This document shows positions 53,023-60,886 of a DNA stretch of 64,000 nt, in pieces. Where the stretch lies: NCBI RefSeq assembly GCF_007923355.1, contig NZ_VOGO01000003.1, positions 486,753 through 550,752 on the forward strand, written 5' to 3'. The number at the start of each line of letters is the position of its first letter. The stretch's first letter is position 1. The notes beneath the pieces were generated by a model. The model saw nothing but the letters and a program-made list of their open reading frames with translations, did not search any database and was not told the origin of the DNA. A program made the position numbers and the translations under genes. Source of the DNA: Falsiphaeobacter marinintestinus (GTDB lineage Bacteria > Pseudomonadota > Alphaproteobacteria > Rhodobacterales > Rhodobacteraceae).

Positions 53023-54264
53023 TTACGCCTCCGTCTTGGCGACACCCGTCACCTTGAGAAAATGCGAGGCTTGGCGCTGCACCAGCACGTCAGGGAAGGT
53101 GAACACGGTCAGGGCCACCTTGCCCGTCTTGCTTTCGCTGTAGGGGTCCACGATCAGTTCAGGGCTTCCCCACATCGGCACGTAGGCGTGACCGGCAGTT
53201 GCCCCGATGTATGCCGTTGCCGTGTCGCCTGCGGTGTCACTGACTTGGCTCGAAAACGTCAGTTTAGACGTCAGTTTCTTCACCATGTCGAATTGCGTCA
53301 GGGCATCGCCAAACGAGGTTTTCAGCAGGCTGGCCAGCATGAACGGAACCCCGGCAATGTGCAGATTGCCCATGCCGTTCAGCTTTGCCGACACCATGAC
53401 TTCGGTCAACCAGTCCACCCAATTTTCATAGGTGGCTTCTTTGGCGCTGGCGCTCTTGGTCGGAATGCTGGCGAGGTTTTCAAGCCCGGTCGGCTGTTCA
53501 TCGGCCCCGGTGCCTCGGAACACGGCAAGGTCCAGTGCTTCCCGGATCACCTCGGAAAGGTCACGCCGCAGCATCGGTTCCAGTGCGGAGTTTTCCCGAA
53601 TTGCTTGGCGGGTCAGCAGATACCGCGCTGTCAGGGTGCGCAGTGCCGGTTCGGCCACGGTCGTGGTGATCGCTGCGGCATCAGCGCCGGAACCTTCACC
53701 CACCCACGATGCAGACGCGCCTTGTGTCATTTCGGGGAACCGGGGCTTGCCTGCCACTTGCAGCGTTTGCACGCCAAAGGACTGCGCCGCCGATTGCTCG
53801 AACACCCGTTCCAGAGCGTTCATGGTCGGACGGCTGGCCAGCTTGCCCGCGCTTGTGTCCGGGGCAGTCACGGTTGCATCCGCACGGCTTTCCAGTGCTT
53901 CCCACGGCAGATAGGTGCCCCGGTTGGCCTTGCCGTTGCGGGTTTCGAGTTCTGCAATAACTTCGGCTTCGCGGCCTTCAATGACGCGCTGCCCTTCAAG
54001 GCTTTCCACCAGCGTGGCCAGATCGAAGGCGCGGCATTCGGCGGCAAAATCCTTGTCCGCGTTGTCAGGTTCCTTGATCTTGTCGCGTTCGGCGCTTTCG
54101 AGCACCAGAGACGCGCGAAGGTCAATCTCGGCGTTCTGGTAAGCGTCCGTGAGGCTGCGCAGTTCGGTGCGGCCTTCGTCGCTGATTTCATCGGCCTTCT
54201 GAATTTCGGCAAGTCGTTCACGGCGTTTGCTCTGAGCCAGTTTGATTTCATCGCTTTTCAGCAT
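53023..54264 (-). CDS. HK97-type major capsid protein
   Basis: 413 aa. An N-terminal coiled scaffolding (delta) domain to about residue 125 is followed by the HK97 fold: FEQSAAQSFGVQTL, WVGEGSGADAA, ARYLLTRQAIRENSALEPMLRRDLSEVIREALDLAVFRGTGADEQPTGL. A palindrome (54299-54316) lies 35 bases upstream of the ATG and may control this operon. It forms the shell of the satellite particle. Confidence 0.93.
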   Translation of the reverse strand: MLKSDEIKLAQSKRRERLAEIQKADEISDEGRTELRSLTDAYQNAEIDLRASLVLESAERDKIKEPDNADKDFAAECRAFDLATLVESLEGQRVIEGREAEVIAELETRNGKANRGTYLPWEALESRADATVTAPDTSAGKLASRPTMNALERVFEQSAAQSFGVQTLQVAGKPRFPEMTQGASASWVGEGSGADAAAITTTVAEPALRTLTARYLLTRQAIRENSALEPMLRRDLSEVIREALDLAVFRGTGADEQPTGLENLASIPTKSASAKEATYENWVDWLTEVMVSAKLNGMGNLHIAGVPFMLASLLKTSFGDALTQFDMVKKLTSKLTFSSQVSDTAGDTATAYIGATAGHAYVPMWGSPELIVDPYSESKTGKVALTVFTFPDVLVQRQASHFLKVTGVAKTEA

Positions 54265-54298
54265 CTTTCTTTATCCTTCAATTTCCAGAATTCGGGGG

Positions 54299-54316
54299 CG
54301 TGCAATTGTTTGCACG
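54299..54316. promoter_or_regulatory. Operator-like palindrome upstream of capsid gene
   Basis: CGTGCAATTGTTTGCACG: seven-base arms with a four-base spacer. Except for one spacer base and the outer pair it is identical to 56345-56361 upstream of the terminase gene. No U-run on either strand, so a regulator site is more likely than a terminator. Confidence 0.65.
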
Positions 54317-54335
54317 GAGGTCAGGTCGGCTCATT

Positions 54336-54692
54336 TCATGGCGGTTGCCCCTTACCGTCCGGGGGAATTCCAGCCATCGCCAGGAACAACTTGCGGCCTG
54401 GTACGTTGCTGCGCTTGATCGGCTTGGGGCCTTTGCGGCGCTTGCCTTCCCAGCGTTCGGCGTTCGATTTCTTGGAATGGCAGGACTTGCAGAGCCATTG
54501 CAGGTTGCTGCGGTCATACTCACTCAGCCCGTGGGCCTCGCATTGGGCGCGGGGAATGATGTGATCGGCCTCGCCATGCATCCCGATGTATCGCTTGCAC
54601 GATTGGCACAGGAACCCGGCAGACAGGGCCACGGCTTCGCGGGTGTCGCGATACCATGCCGCGTGATCAAGGATTGTCCGCCCAACGCCCAT
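54336..54692 (-). CDS. HNH endonuclease
   Basis: 118 aa. Zinc-coordinating CQSCKR and CKSCHSKKS flank EADHIIPRAQ, the HNH core, followed by a basic tail. HNH proteins beside large terminases are needed for packaging cleavage in many HK97-like phages and in capsid-forming satellites. Its start coincides with the terminase stop. Confidence 0.92.
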   Translation of the reverse strand: MGVGRTILDHAAWYRDTREAVALSAGFLCQSCKRYIGMHGEADHIIPRAQCEAHGLSEYDRSNLQWLCKSCHSKKSNAERWEGKRRKGPKPIKRSNVPGRKLFLAMAGIPPDGKGQPP

Positions 54693-56230
54693 TATATCAC
54701 CTGCACTTCATATTCGGGGGTGACGGCATCGCGTTCTCGGTACAGGGCAGACGCGGCAAGCACGATTGCCTGAGCCACGTCGATACGGCTCAGAAGGCTG
54801 GACTTGACCAGCTGCACCGCGCCTGTGGCATGGACACGCACGTCAGCTTCGGCAATCCCGGCTTCAATCAACCGGCTGCGTTGCATTCTCAGAGTGCCAG
54901 ACAGGAAAAGCTTGCGGGTGGCTCTCACATCGGCGTCACCATCGCGGGGGCCTTGGCCACGGAATACGGGTTGCCAGTCCAGCTTGGCGCGGCCCAGAGC
55001 GTTCAACAGTTCATCGCGCCGGTATCGGTCGCACGACACGTTCACCACCGGGTGCGGCCCGATCATCCTGACCACTTCGGGCAAGAATGCGTCCAGATCG
55101 GTGATCCGGCCCGGTGTGGTGAACAAAGACCCTTCGGCCTCGCATTGGGTGTAGACGTTGCCTACACGGTCGCGTTCGCCGCGTTCATGCAGGGTCATAC
55201 CTTCGCCGGGAAAGGCCCCGATTGCCCGCACAAGACCGCTTTCATAAACGGCGCAAGCGGCGGTCATGGATTGAGAACCTCCAAGGTCCAGCCCCAAGAA
55301 ACAGGCTTCGCCGGGTTCCGGTTCGGCCTTGGGGTCATAGCAGTTGCGCAGAGTATCATAGGACACCAACAGTTCGCGCGCCGGGTTGCCGGGAAGGTTC
55401 AAATGCGAGGTCTTGAAGTCTTCAAGCGTGCCCTGTGCCACGGCCTTGTCAAAGGCATCACGGATGAACGCCTTGGACTTGATTTTGAACCCGCCCGGTG
55501 TCGCCTTTTCCCATTGTTTGGGGTTGCCGGGGTCCGCGTCTTTGTCGGCTGCGTGAAGCTGGACGTAGGTTCTTGGGTCCGGGGCTTCGATCAGTTCGGC
55601 AAACTTGGGACCGTCCAGCCGGGTGCCGGTCAGAATTTGTGAACCGTCCCGTGCCGCCAGTGCGTTGAATGTCGCGTCAAAGATTTCGTCTTGGCGACGG
55701 GGGAACAATCCGGCTTCGTCCAGAATGGCAAGGTCAACGTCATCGCCGTGACCGGACTTGCTGTCACCGCTCAACAGTTGGCAGGAGGCTTTGCCGATTT
55801 CGAGTTTGCCGGGGTTTGGGGCATGGCGGAATGCAATTTCGTCTTCCCGGTCAACGGCTGTCATCAGGTCAATGGCGGCCTGTGGTACAAACTTGGCGAA
55901 CCGCGCCGTGGGGGCCACGCTCACCGCCTTGAACATGGGCCGATAGATCGGGCTGTCCTTCAGGGACCGCGCCAACAGCAACAGCCCCATGAACGTGGAC
56001 TTGCCCGTCTTGCGTGGCAGGGAAAAGATCAGGGACCGATAGCGGGGTGATCCTTCGGCCTGTTCCAGATACGCGGTCAGAAAATCCAGTTGGAACGGAT
56101 GAATGGTCAGGGGCTGGCCCGCAGAGATACCGGCAGGAACCACAAACGTGTCACGCGCCCACTCTTTCACCGCCAACGCCTCGGGGCTGTGGGGAATGGT
56201 CTGTCTCGGTCTGGCAAGGCGCAAGGCCAT
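54692..56230 (-). CDS. Phage terminase large subunit
   Basis: 512 aa. ATPase with Walker A-like SLPRKTGKST near residue 75, Walker B VDLAILDEAG near residue 165, and a C-terminal nuclease domain with FLGLDLGGSQSMTA (Asp) and VSCDRYRR. No small terminase gene is seen beside it; the 421-base upstream gap has no minus-strand gene. It packages satellite DNA into capsids. Confidence 0.93.
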   Translation of the reverse strand: MALRLARPRQTIPHSPEALAVKEWARDTFVVPAGISAGQPLTIHPFQLDFLTAYLEQAEGSPRYRSLIFSLPRKTGKSTFMGLLLLARSLKDSPIYRPMFKAVSVAPTARFAKFVPQAAIDLMTAVDREDEIAFRHAPNPGKLEIGKASCQLLSGDSKSGHGDDVDLAILDEAGLFPRRQDEIFDATFNALAARDGSQILTGTRLDGPKFAELIEAPDPRTYVQLHAADKDADPGNPKQWEKATPGGFKIKSKAFIRDAFDKAVAQGTLEDFKTSHLNLPGNPARELLVSYDTLRNCYDPKAEPEPGEACFLGLDLGGSQSMTAACAVYESGLVRAIGAFPGEGMTLHERGERDRVGNVYTQCEAEGSLFTTPGRITDLDAFLPEVVRMIGPHPVVNVSCDRYRRDELLNALGRAKLDWQPVFRGQGPRDGDADVRATRKLFLSGTLRMQRSRLIEAGIAEADVRVHATGAVQLVKSSLLSRIDVAQAIVLAASALYRERDAVTPEYEVQVI

Positions 56231-56651
56231 GTGGAACTCTCCAAAGGCAAAACTGAAAAGCCCCGCTCCACTCCGAAAGTCTCAGCCAAATGGGTTCTCC
56301 TCGGCAGGGTTCCCTTGGGCCTATGGGGGTGGCGTCATCTGACAGTGCAATTATTTGCACGCTTCAATCTTGCGGGGTGCCGTTTGCTTCTGCGTCCCGT
56401 TCTGCTGGACAGCTAAACCAGCGACACCATGGGGGTGTCAGAACGAACCGTTTAGGTGTTGCCCTGTCCCGTCGAGAGTGTACGGCAGTCCCTAATTGAG
56501 ACAGGGCAAAGGGGCATAGCCCGTAGTAATCCAAACGCCGCGCCATGCTTGCGGTGATAGTTACAAATGTAACCACATTAAGTCAAGACCGTTCGGGTGG
56601 CGTTGTCGTCGCGCGCGCGCGTTATTCAATTCACTTCCTGTTATCTAAGGG
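56231..56651. promoter_or_regulatory. Terminase upstream region with operator-like palindrome at 56345-56361
   Basis: 421 bases without a convincing gene. GTGCAATTATTTGCACG at 56345-56361 matches the capsid-gene palindrome. It lies 115 bases upstream of the terminase start. Remaining sequence includes GC repeats (GCGCGCGCG near 56612) close to the end of the replication gene. A pac or replication origin could also be here, but I cannot point to one. Confidence 0.6.
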
Positions 56652-57509
56652 TCATTCCTCAAACAGTGCTGATAAATCAGTTTTAGGTTTCTCCATATCA
56701 GCCTTGATCTTGTCGAAGATTGAGACGTGGCCGCTGTCCCCTTCCACTTTGTCCCCTTTCACTTTGTCCCCTTTCACCTTAATAGTAGGGGCCAAATTTG
56801 GACCTTCATCGGGTTGGTAAGTGCCAGAATTGGCCCCTACCGATTGGGCATAAGGGCCAGATTTGGCCTTTACCGGGGGTGACACAAACGGGTCGGGCTT
56901 TTCCTTGTATCGGTGCATTGCCCAATCCATGGCGTCGTCCAAGTCTTGCACCCGCTGACTTGATCCATACGCCTTGTCGGATCGCATTAACTTGCCGACA
57001 AATGGCAGTGTCTTTGCCTCCAGTGGTTTGGGGCCACATTTCACAGATCGGTCGCACAGGTAGCGCAAAACGCGAGGCTTCTCGTGAGCATCCAACCTTC
57101 TGAACATGTCCTTGTTGAGTTGTTGCAGCAATCTCAACAGGGGCGTGGATGGGGCCAAGTGCAGCACGTGTTGACGGTCGCCCAAATGCGCCTTGCGGCG
57201 TTCGATCAAGTCCGCATCATCCAGCAGGTTCAGAATTCGCTTCGACGTTCGGTAGGACGTTGCCACGCCATAGAACACAAGCTGGTCATGGGTTCTGAAC
57301 AGCCATTCGCCGCCTATGTGTCTGTCAAGCCGGGGGCTTCGATAGTTCCAGTTTCTCAGCACGTGGTAGAGCATCGACACGCAAGCGTCATGGCTTTGCA
57401 GGGGCGCTAAGGCCCCCACCACAAGCCTGAGTTCATCCGGCTGTCTTCGAAGGTCTTCAAAGGCCGTATCACGGTCACCGGTTGGCTTTTGCCACTTCTG
57501 TTTTGCCAT
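56652..57509 (-). CDS. Probable satellite replication protein (winged-helix)
   Basis: 285 aa. The N-terminal half reads as a wHTH initiator (HDQLVFYGVATSYRTSKRILNLLDDADLIERRKAHLGDRQHVLHL). The C-terminus contains short tandem repeats KVKGD x3 encoded by a CCCTTTCACTTTGT-type DNA repeat, and an acidic tail. No primase or helicase motifs. It lies 10 bases after the AlpA-like gene, the position of the pri-rep region in PICIs. Confidence 0.6.
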   Translation of the reverse strand: MAKQKWQKPTGDRDTAFEDLRRQPDELRLVVGALAPLQSHDACVSMLYHVLRNWNYRSPRLDRHIGGEWLFRTHDQLVFYGVATSYRTSKRILNLLDDADLIERRKAHLGDRQHVLHLAPSTPLLRLLQQLNKDMFRRLDAHEKPRVLRYLCDRSVKCGPKPLEAKTLPFVGKLMRSDKAYGSSQRVQDLDDAMDWAMHRYKEKPDPFVSPPVKAKSGPYAQSVGANSGTYQPDEGPNLAPTIKVKGDKVKGDKVEGDSGHVSIFDKIKADMEKPKTDLSALFEE

Positions 57510-57519
57510 CTGATCGCCC

Positions 57520-57786
57520 TCAGCCTACCCGGTTAGCTTCAATGAAGGCTTTCAAGTCATCAATGTGATACCGCACGCCACCGCTCGGCAGTTTGATGAA
57601 CGGGATTTTGGGCGCGATGCCTTCCTTCTTGGCGTACCATCGATCACGGACCAGATACGCGTTGGACAGGCCCAGCATGGTTGCCGCCTGCGTTTCAGTT
57701 AGCAACGGGTTAACGGTGATCGGCTTTGCGCTCACTAGTTCTGCAACGCTCTTGGGCGTGGTCGGTTTGTTCAGTTTTAGACCCAT
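57520..57786 (-). CDS. AlpA-like/MerR-like HTH regulator of element 2
   Basis: 88 aa from ATG 57786 (AAGGAAT upstream). PLLTETQAATMLGLSNAYLVRDRWYAKKEGIAPKIPFIKLPSGGVRYHIDDLKAFIEANR is a helix-turn-helix with wing as in AlpA/excisionase proteins. In PICIs of Gram-negative hosts AlpA is the master activator; that role, possibly on the GTGCAA palindromes, is inferred. Confidence 0.85.
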   Translation of the reverse strand: MGLKLNKPTTPKSVAELVSAKPITVNPLLTETQAATMLGLSNAYLVRDRWYAKKEGIAPKIPFIKLPSGGVRYHIDDLKAFIEANRVG

Positions 57787-57960
57787 GGGTCTATTCCTTC
57801 CTCGGTTTGTCCGAGTGGAATTGACCAGCACGGACGATCACAGATACGCCCACCGGGGTGGACACTCTGAACCGTCAAAAGCCTCCGTGCCTCAGGTTCG
57901 GCGCTAAGGGTGGCGTAGATGATCAGCGATTGTCAACCACCTTCATGAGGCAACAAGAAA

Positions 57961-57988
57961 GCCGTGCAAAGTCATATATTTGCACGGC
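57961..57988 (-). terminator. Hairpin GCCGTGCAAA/TTTGCACGGC after integrase operon
   Basis: Ten-base perfect stem, eight-base loop, followed on the minus strand by TTTCTTGTT, 30 bases after the 58019 gene stop. Its arms share TGCAA/TTGCA with the two operator palindromes but the spacer is twice as long, so a terminator is the better reading. Confidence 0.6.
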
Positions 57989-58018
57989 GTAATTATGATC
58001 AATGAAGGGTAATGAACG

Positions 58019-58378
58019 CTATAAGTCCGCGAATGCAACGGCAGCGTCAGGCGTCAATGCCCAAGTCAAAAGTCCATCTGGTGTTCGGACCACATTGACC
58101 AACAATCCACTGAAGAAGCGCCTGCTCTCGCCGTCGTCGCCTTCATCGCCAAGTGGAAACGCCATAGGGGGCGGCGTCTCGTCCAAAACAGGCATAAACA
58201 CGTCTCGGCACATTCCACCAAACTTCATGTTGAAAGGACCTTCACCCTTCCATCCCATCGTGTTGGCGTGGATCGCAGTACGCGCCCCCGGATAATTGCG
58301 CACAAGTCGGATCATATCCTTTTGCCAATCTTTCAGCGTTGCGGCAGCGTCCTTGAGCGTCTGTTGTCTGCGGTTCAT
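58019..58378 (-). CDS. Hypothetical protein co-translated with integrase 2
   Basis: 119 aa. N-terminal helix (LKDAAATLKDWQKDMIRLVRNYPG) and a strand-rich C-terminus. Start overlaps the integrase stop by four bases (ATGA). No family recognised; small proteins in this position often modulate integration or immunity. Confidence 0.7.
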   Translation of the reverse strand: MNRRQQTLKDAAATLKDWQKDMIRLVRNYPGARTAIHANTMGWKGEGPFNMKFGGMCRDVFMPVLDETPPPMAFPLGDEGDDGESRRFFSGLLVNVVRTPDGLLTWALTPDAAVAFADL

Positions 58379-59589
58379 TGAGTCGGCCCTTCTTTGGTCA
58401 GTTGGTCGATCTTATCGGACACCAATTGAGCATAGGGGCGCAAGTCCTCGGGATCATCGCTTGTAAGGTAGTGGCCTAGGGTGACGTCTGAGCCAGTCGC
58501 GTGATTGAGCATCCGTTTAAGCATGGACAGGGGCGCAATCTGTTCCGCCTGAATTGCGAAGGTGCGGCGTAGATCATGGAAGCTGAAAGGTTCACCATAC
58601 GCCTTGCGCGCCCTGTCCAGCGTCTTGCGAGGGTCGCCAAGGGGATCAGTCCCCCAAATGAATTTCCCCGCTGTTTGGCGCTCTCTGAGCCTCTCCATGA
58701 TTGCGACCGTTTGGCTGGCCATGGGCAGGATCAGGGCTTTGCCGTTCTTGGCCCGCTCCGCCGATATGGTCAGGGTGTTGGCGGTCATGTCCACGTCACC
58801 CCATGTCAGGTTTGACGCTTCGGCCTTGCGCAAGCCGGTGCGCACCAGCAGTTCCACAAAATCCGCGAAGTCTGCCCCTGCGTTCGGATAGCGGTTCGAG
58901 TTTGTGGCAGCTGCGGTTTCAACGGCTGCAAAGAATGCCGGGAAGTCTGTGATGTGATCCGTGCGCGCCTTCGGTTTGTGCCAGCGTTTCAGATCGGACA
59001 GACGCGCCACCGGGTTGGCTGGCAGGGTGGCCACGCCTTCATTCGTCTTGGTCGCGGCAATGGCGTGATTGTAAATCGCCCGCACATACCTGAACACCAC
59101 ATTGGCCACGCTCTCGCCGTTTTCCTTCGTGATCCGGTCAAAACGGGACACCACCGCAGCCGGGGTGACGTCCTTGATTTGGCGCGTTTGCCAATCCTCG
59201 AGATACCAGCCCACGCAGTTTTCAATGTGCTTGGTAGTGCTGGCCTTGTGCTTCCGGTCTTTCAGGTACAAGCCCACGGCATCACCAAACGTCATGCCCT
59301 TCGCCTTGGCTAGCGCCTTAGCCGCGTTCGGGTCTTGCCCCGTGGCCATCTTGCCGATTTGCTTCTGAGCCTGTTTCCTCGCCTCTGCAACAGACAAGGT
59401 GCCGACAGGCGCGAGAGACACCCGTCGGGTTTTGCCCCCTACCCGGTTCTGAGCAATGAAGGTCTTGGCACCAGCCGTAACCCTCACACCAAAGCCGGGT
59501 TGTTTGGCGTCCCAATGGATCACCTGCTTACCCTTTTCAGGTTTCGGGAAGGCTTCGATTGACGTGGCTGTCAACGTTGTCTTGGTCAT
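58375..59589 (-). CDS. int: Tyrosine-type integrase of element 2
   Basis: 404 aa from ATG 59589 (MTKTTLTATSIEAFPKPEKGK). DUF4102-type arm-binding N-terminus (VIHWDAKQPGFGVRVTAGAKTF), and catalytic Arg in RTGLRKAEASNLTW, HDLRRTF, MLNHATGS and Tyr in LGHYLTSD. It is only distantly similar to the element 1 integrase, yet both use the same tRNA site. Located at the right end, reading leftward, 165 bases from att copy 3. Confidence 0.96.
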   Translation of the reverse strand: MTKTTLTATSIEAFPKPEKGKQVIHWDAKQPGFGVRVTAGAKTFIAQNRVGGKTRRVSLAPVGTLSVAEARKQAQKQIGKMATGQDPNAAKALAKAKGMTFGDAVGLYLKDRKHKASTTKHIENCVGWYLEDWQTRQIKDVTPAAVVSRFDRITKENGESVANVVFRYVRAIYNHAIAATKTNEGVATLPANPVARLSDLKRWHKPKARTDHITDFPAFFAAVETAAATNSNRYPNAGADFADFVELLVRTGLRKAEASNLTWGDVDMTANTLTISAERAKNGKALILPMASQTVAIMERLRERQTAGKFIWGTDPLGDPRKTLDRARKAYGEPFSFHDLRRTFAIQAEQIAPLSMLKRMLNHATGSDVTLGHYLTSDDPEDLRPYAQLVSDKIDQLTKEGPTQ

Positions 59590-59616
59590 GTGGCGGCCCC
59601 TCCGCAGGTACATTGT

Positions 59617-59667
59617 GTAAGCACTATGTAAGCAGTATTAGTCCAAATCCTTCAATACATGTAAGCA
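59617..59667. repeat. Arm-type repeats at right end of element 2
   Basis: GTAAGCACTATGTAAGCA at 59617-59634 equals the left-end copy at 49498-49515, with another GTAAGCA at 59661-59667. They lie just upstream of the integrase gene, where integrase binding could also repress it. Confidence 0.7.
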
Positions 59668-59753
59668 ACACAGGGATACAAAAACAAGGCCTAGCTGTTG
59701 TTTTTAAATATAATTCAGTGTCTTTCAGGTTTCATCAATACATACACACAGAA

Positions 59754-59800
59754 GACTGTTAATCAATTGGTCGTAGGTTCGATCCCTACCGCCGGAGCCA
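59754..59800 (+). repeat. Third attachment site (right end of element 2)
   Basis: 47-base exact copy of the tRNA-Asn 3' end with CCA. Marks attR of element 2 and probably attL of a third element. Confidence 0.95.
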
Positions 59801-59808
59801 AAGAATTC

Positions 59809-59846
59809 AAGGGCTTAGCAATAATTTGCTAAGCCCTTTGGCTTTT
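59809..59846 (+). terminator. Terminator after third attachment site
   Basis: AAGGGCTTAGCA/TGCTAAGCCCTT perfect 12-base stem, six-base loop, then TGGCTTTTT. Closely matches the hairpin at 28783-28817 after the intact tRNA. Confidence 0.85.
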
Positions 59847-59848
59847 TC

Positions 59849-59866
59849 AGTCTCTTTTTAGTCTCT
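59849..59866 (+). repeat. Arm-site-like repeat at putative element 3 left end
   Basis: AGTCTCTTTTTAGTCTCT, as at both ends of element 1. It supports a third, element-1-like insertion starting here. The following 200 bases to 60090 show no gene. Confidence 0.55.
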
Positions 59867-60089
59867 TGGCTGGCCAAGTTTTTGGGCAGCCAGCTATGTG
59901 CTCTGATGTTCATGCTAGCACTGTTGGTCCGCACAATTCTTAGGTGGTTCTACTACCCGCGGTTCGGCGAGGATTTGCGGTGAATGCTATTTGGGCCGCC
60001 CGCCCCGGATTCGCATATAGCAAAGAATTACGGTAGACTCGGCTGTGAGCGAGACAGACGCTCGACGTCTCCCAGCTTGTTGGTCCCCC

Positions 60090-60117
60090 AAAAAACCGCC
60101 CCCGTACGGAGGCGGAA
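60090..60117 (-). terminator. Terminator of the DUF3768 pseudogene transcript
   Basis: On the minus strand CCGCCTCCGTACGGGGGCGG forms a strong stem followed by TTTTTT, 42 bases past the DUF3768 stop codon. Confidence 0.85.
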
Positions 60118-60158
60118 ATACACTATGTGGATTAGTCCCGGTGACTACTCGCTCTTGC

Positions 60159-60688
60159 TCAGTATTCGCTCGCAAGCATGACTGACAGCACGCGTTGTGT
60201 GACGTCTGGATTGGCGGCGTCGGGTGAATGGTATTTGAGGTCCCGGTCGAAGTAGTCGATCTTCCAGAAGATCTTCGCGCCAGCGTGGCTGAACGCTCCG
60301 AAGTCGTGTTCGCCGTGCGGATCGTTGGCCTCAGAGAAATCGTCGAACTCCGCAATCTTTGCCAGAATGGCTGCGATACAATCGTCTCCAAGGGATTGAA
60401 TGCCTTCGGTGATGACCACGGTTCCATGCATCACCTCGCCGTGCCGGAAGGCGTCGTTGAGGCGGCGGATGCGTTTTGTGCGGAAGGGTTTGTCGATCTC
60501 CCAGGCGAGCGTCGTGTCGCCCCGCAGGCTTCGCAATGGCAATTGTCGAAGATCGCCTGGAGGTCCCATTTGCCGGTCATCTTGTTCCAGATGGCCCAGG
60601 CGTCGCGCAAGACGGCCGATGCCTTGCAGGTGCAGCACACCGGGTAGGCGCCAACCAGCCCGCTCTTGTCAGGTGATATGTCGTGCAT
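60159..60688 (-). pseudogene. Frameshifted DUF3768 protein with zinc-ribbon-like N-terminus
   Basis: Two overlapping frames rebuild one protein like the intact 176 aa copy at 35558. The N-terminal part from 60688 has CCTCKASAVLRDAWAIW and CHCEACG. The C-terminal part has RIRRLNDAFRHGE, NDPHGEHDFGAFS and IFWKIDYFDRDL ending RVLSVMLASEY. The shift is at a GGGG run near 60520-60530 where one G seems missing. It could be a real mutation or a sequencing error. Divergent from the short ATPase, as at the element 1 locus. Confidence 0.8.
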
Positions 60689-60886
60689 TGTCTCTCTTCC
60701 TTCGCTGGGTGGCCGCCCGAACCGATTTCGGGCGCACCCGCCGAAGGACGAGAATGGTGACGGCGGAAAAGAACGTTTCTGGCTTCAGTATAGGCGCTTG
60801 TTTCTACTCGGCTACTGCCCCTCCCGGTCCCGATTTGCACGCCCACGGCCCTATCCGAATTTGCCGGCAGAACGGATACTGATGCG

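Noticed and set aside
52993..54564. Long plus-strand open frame across the capsid and HNH genes
   Set aside because: Antisense shadow in GC-rich DNA; no family signatures, and the minus-strand genes form a coupled head operon.
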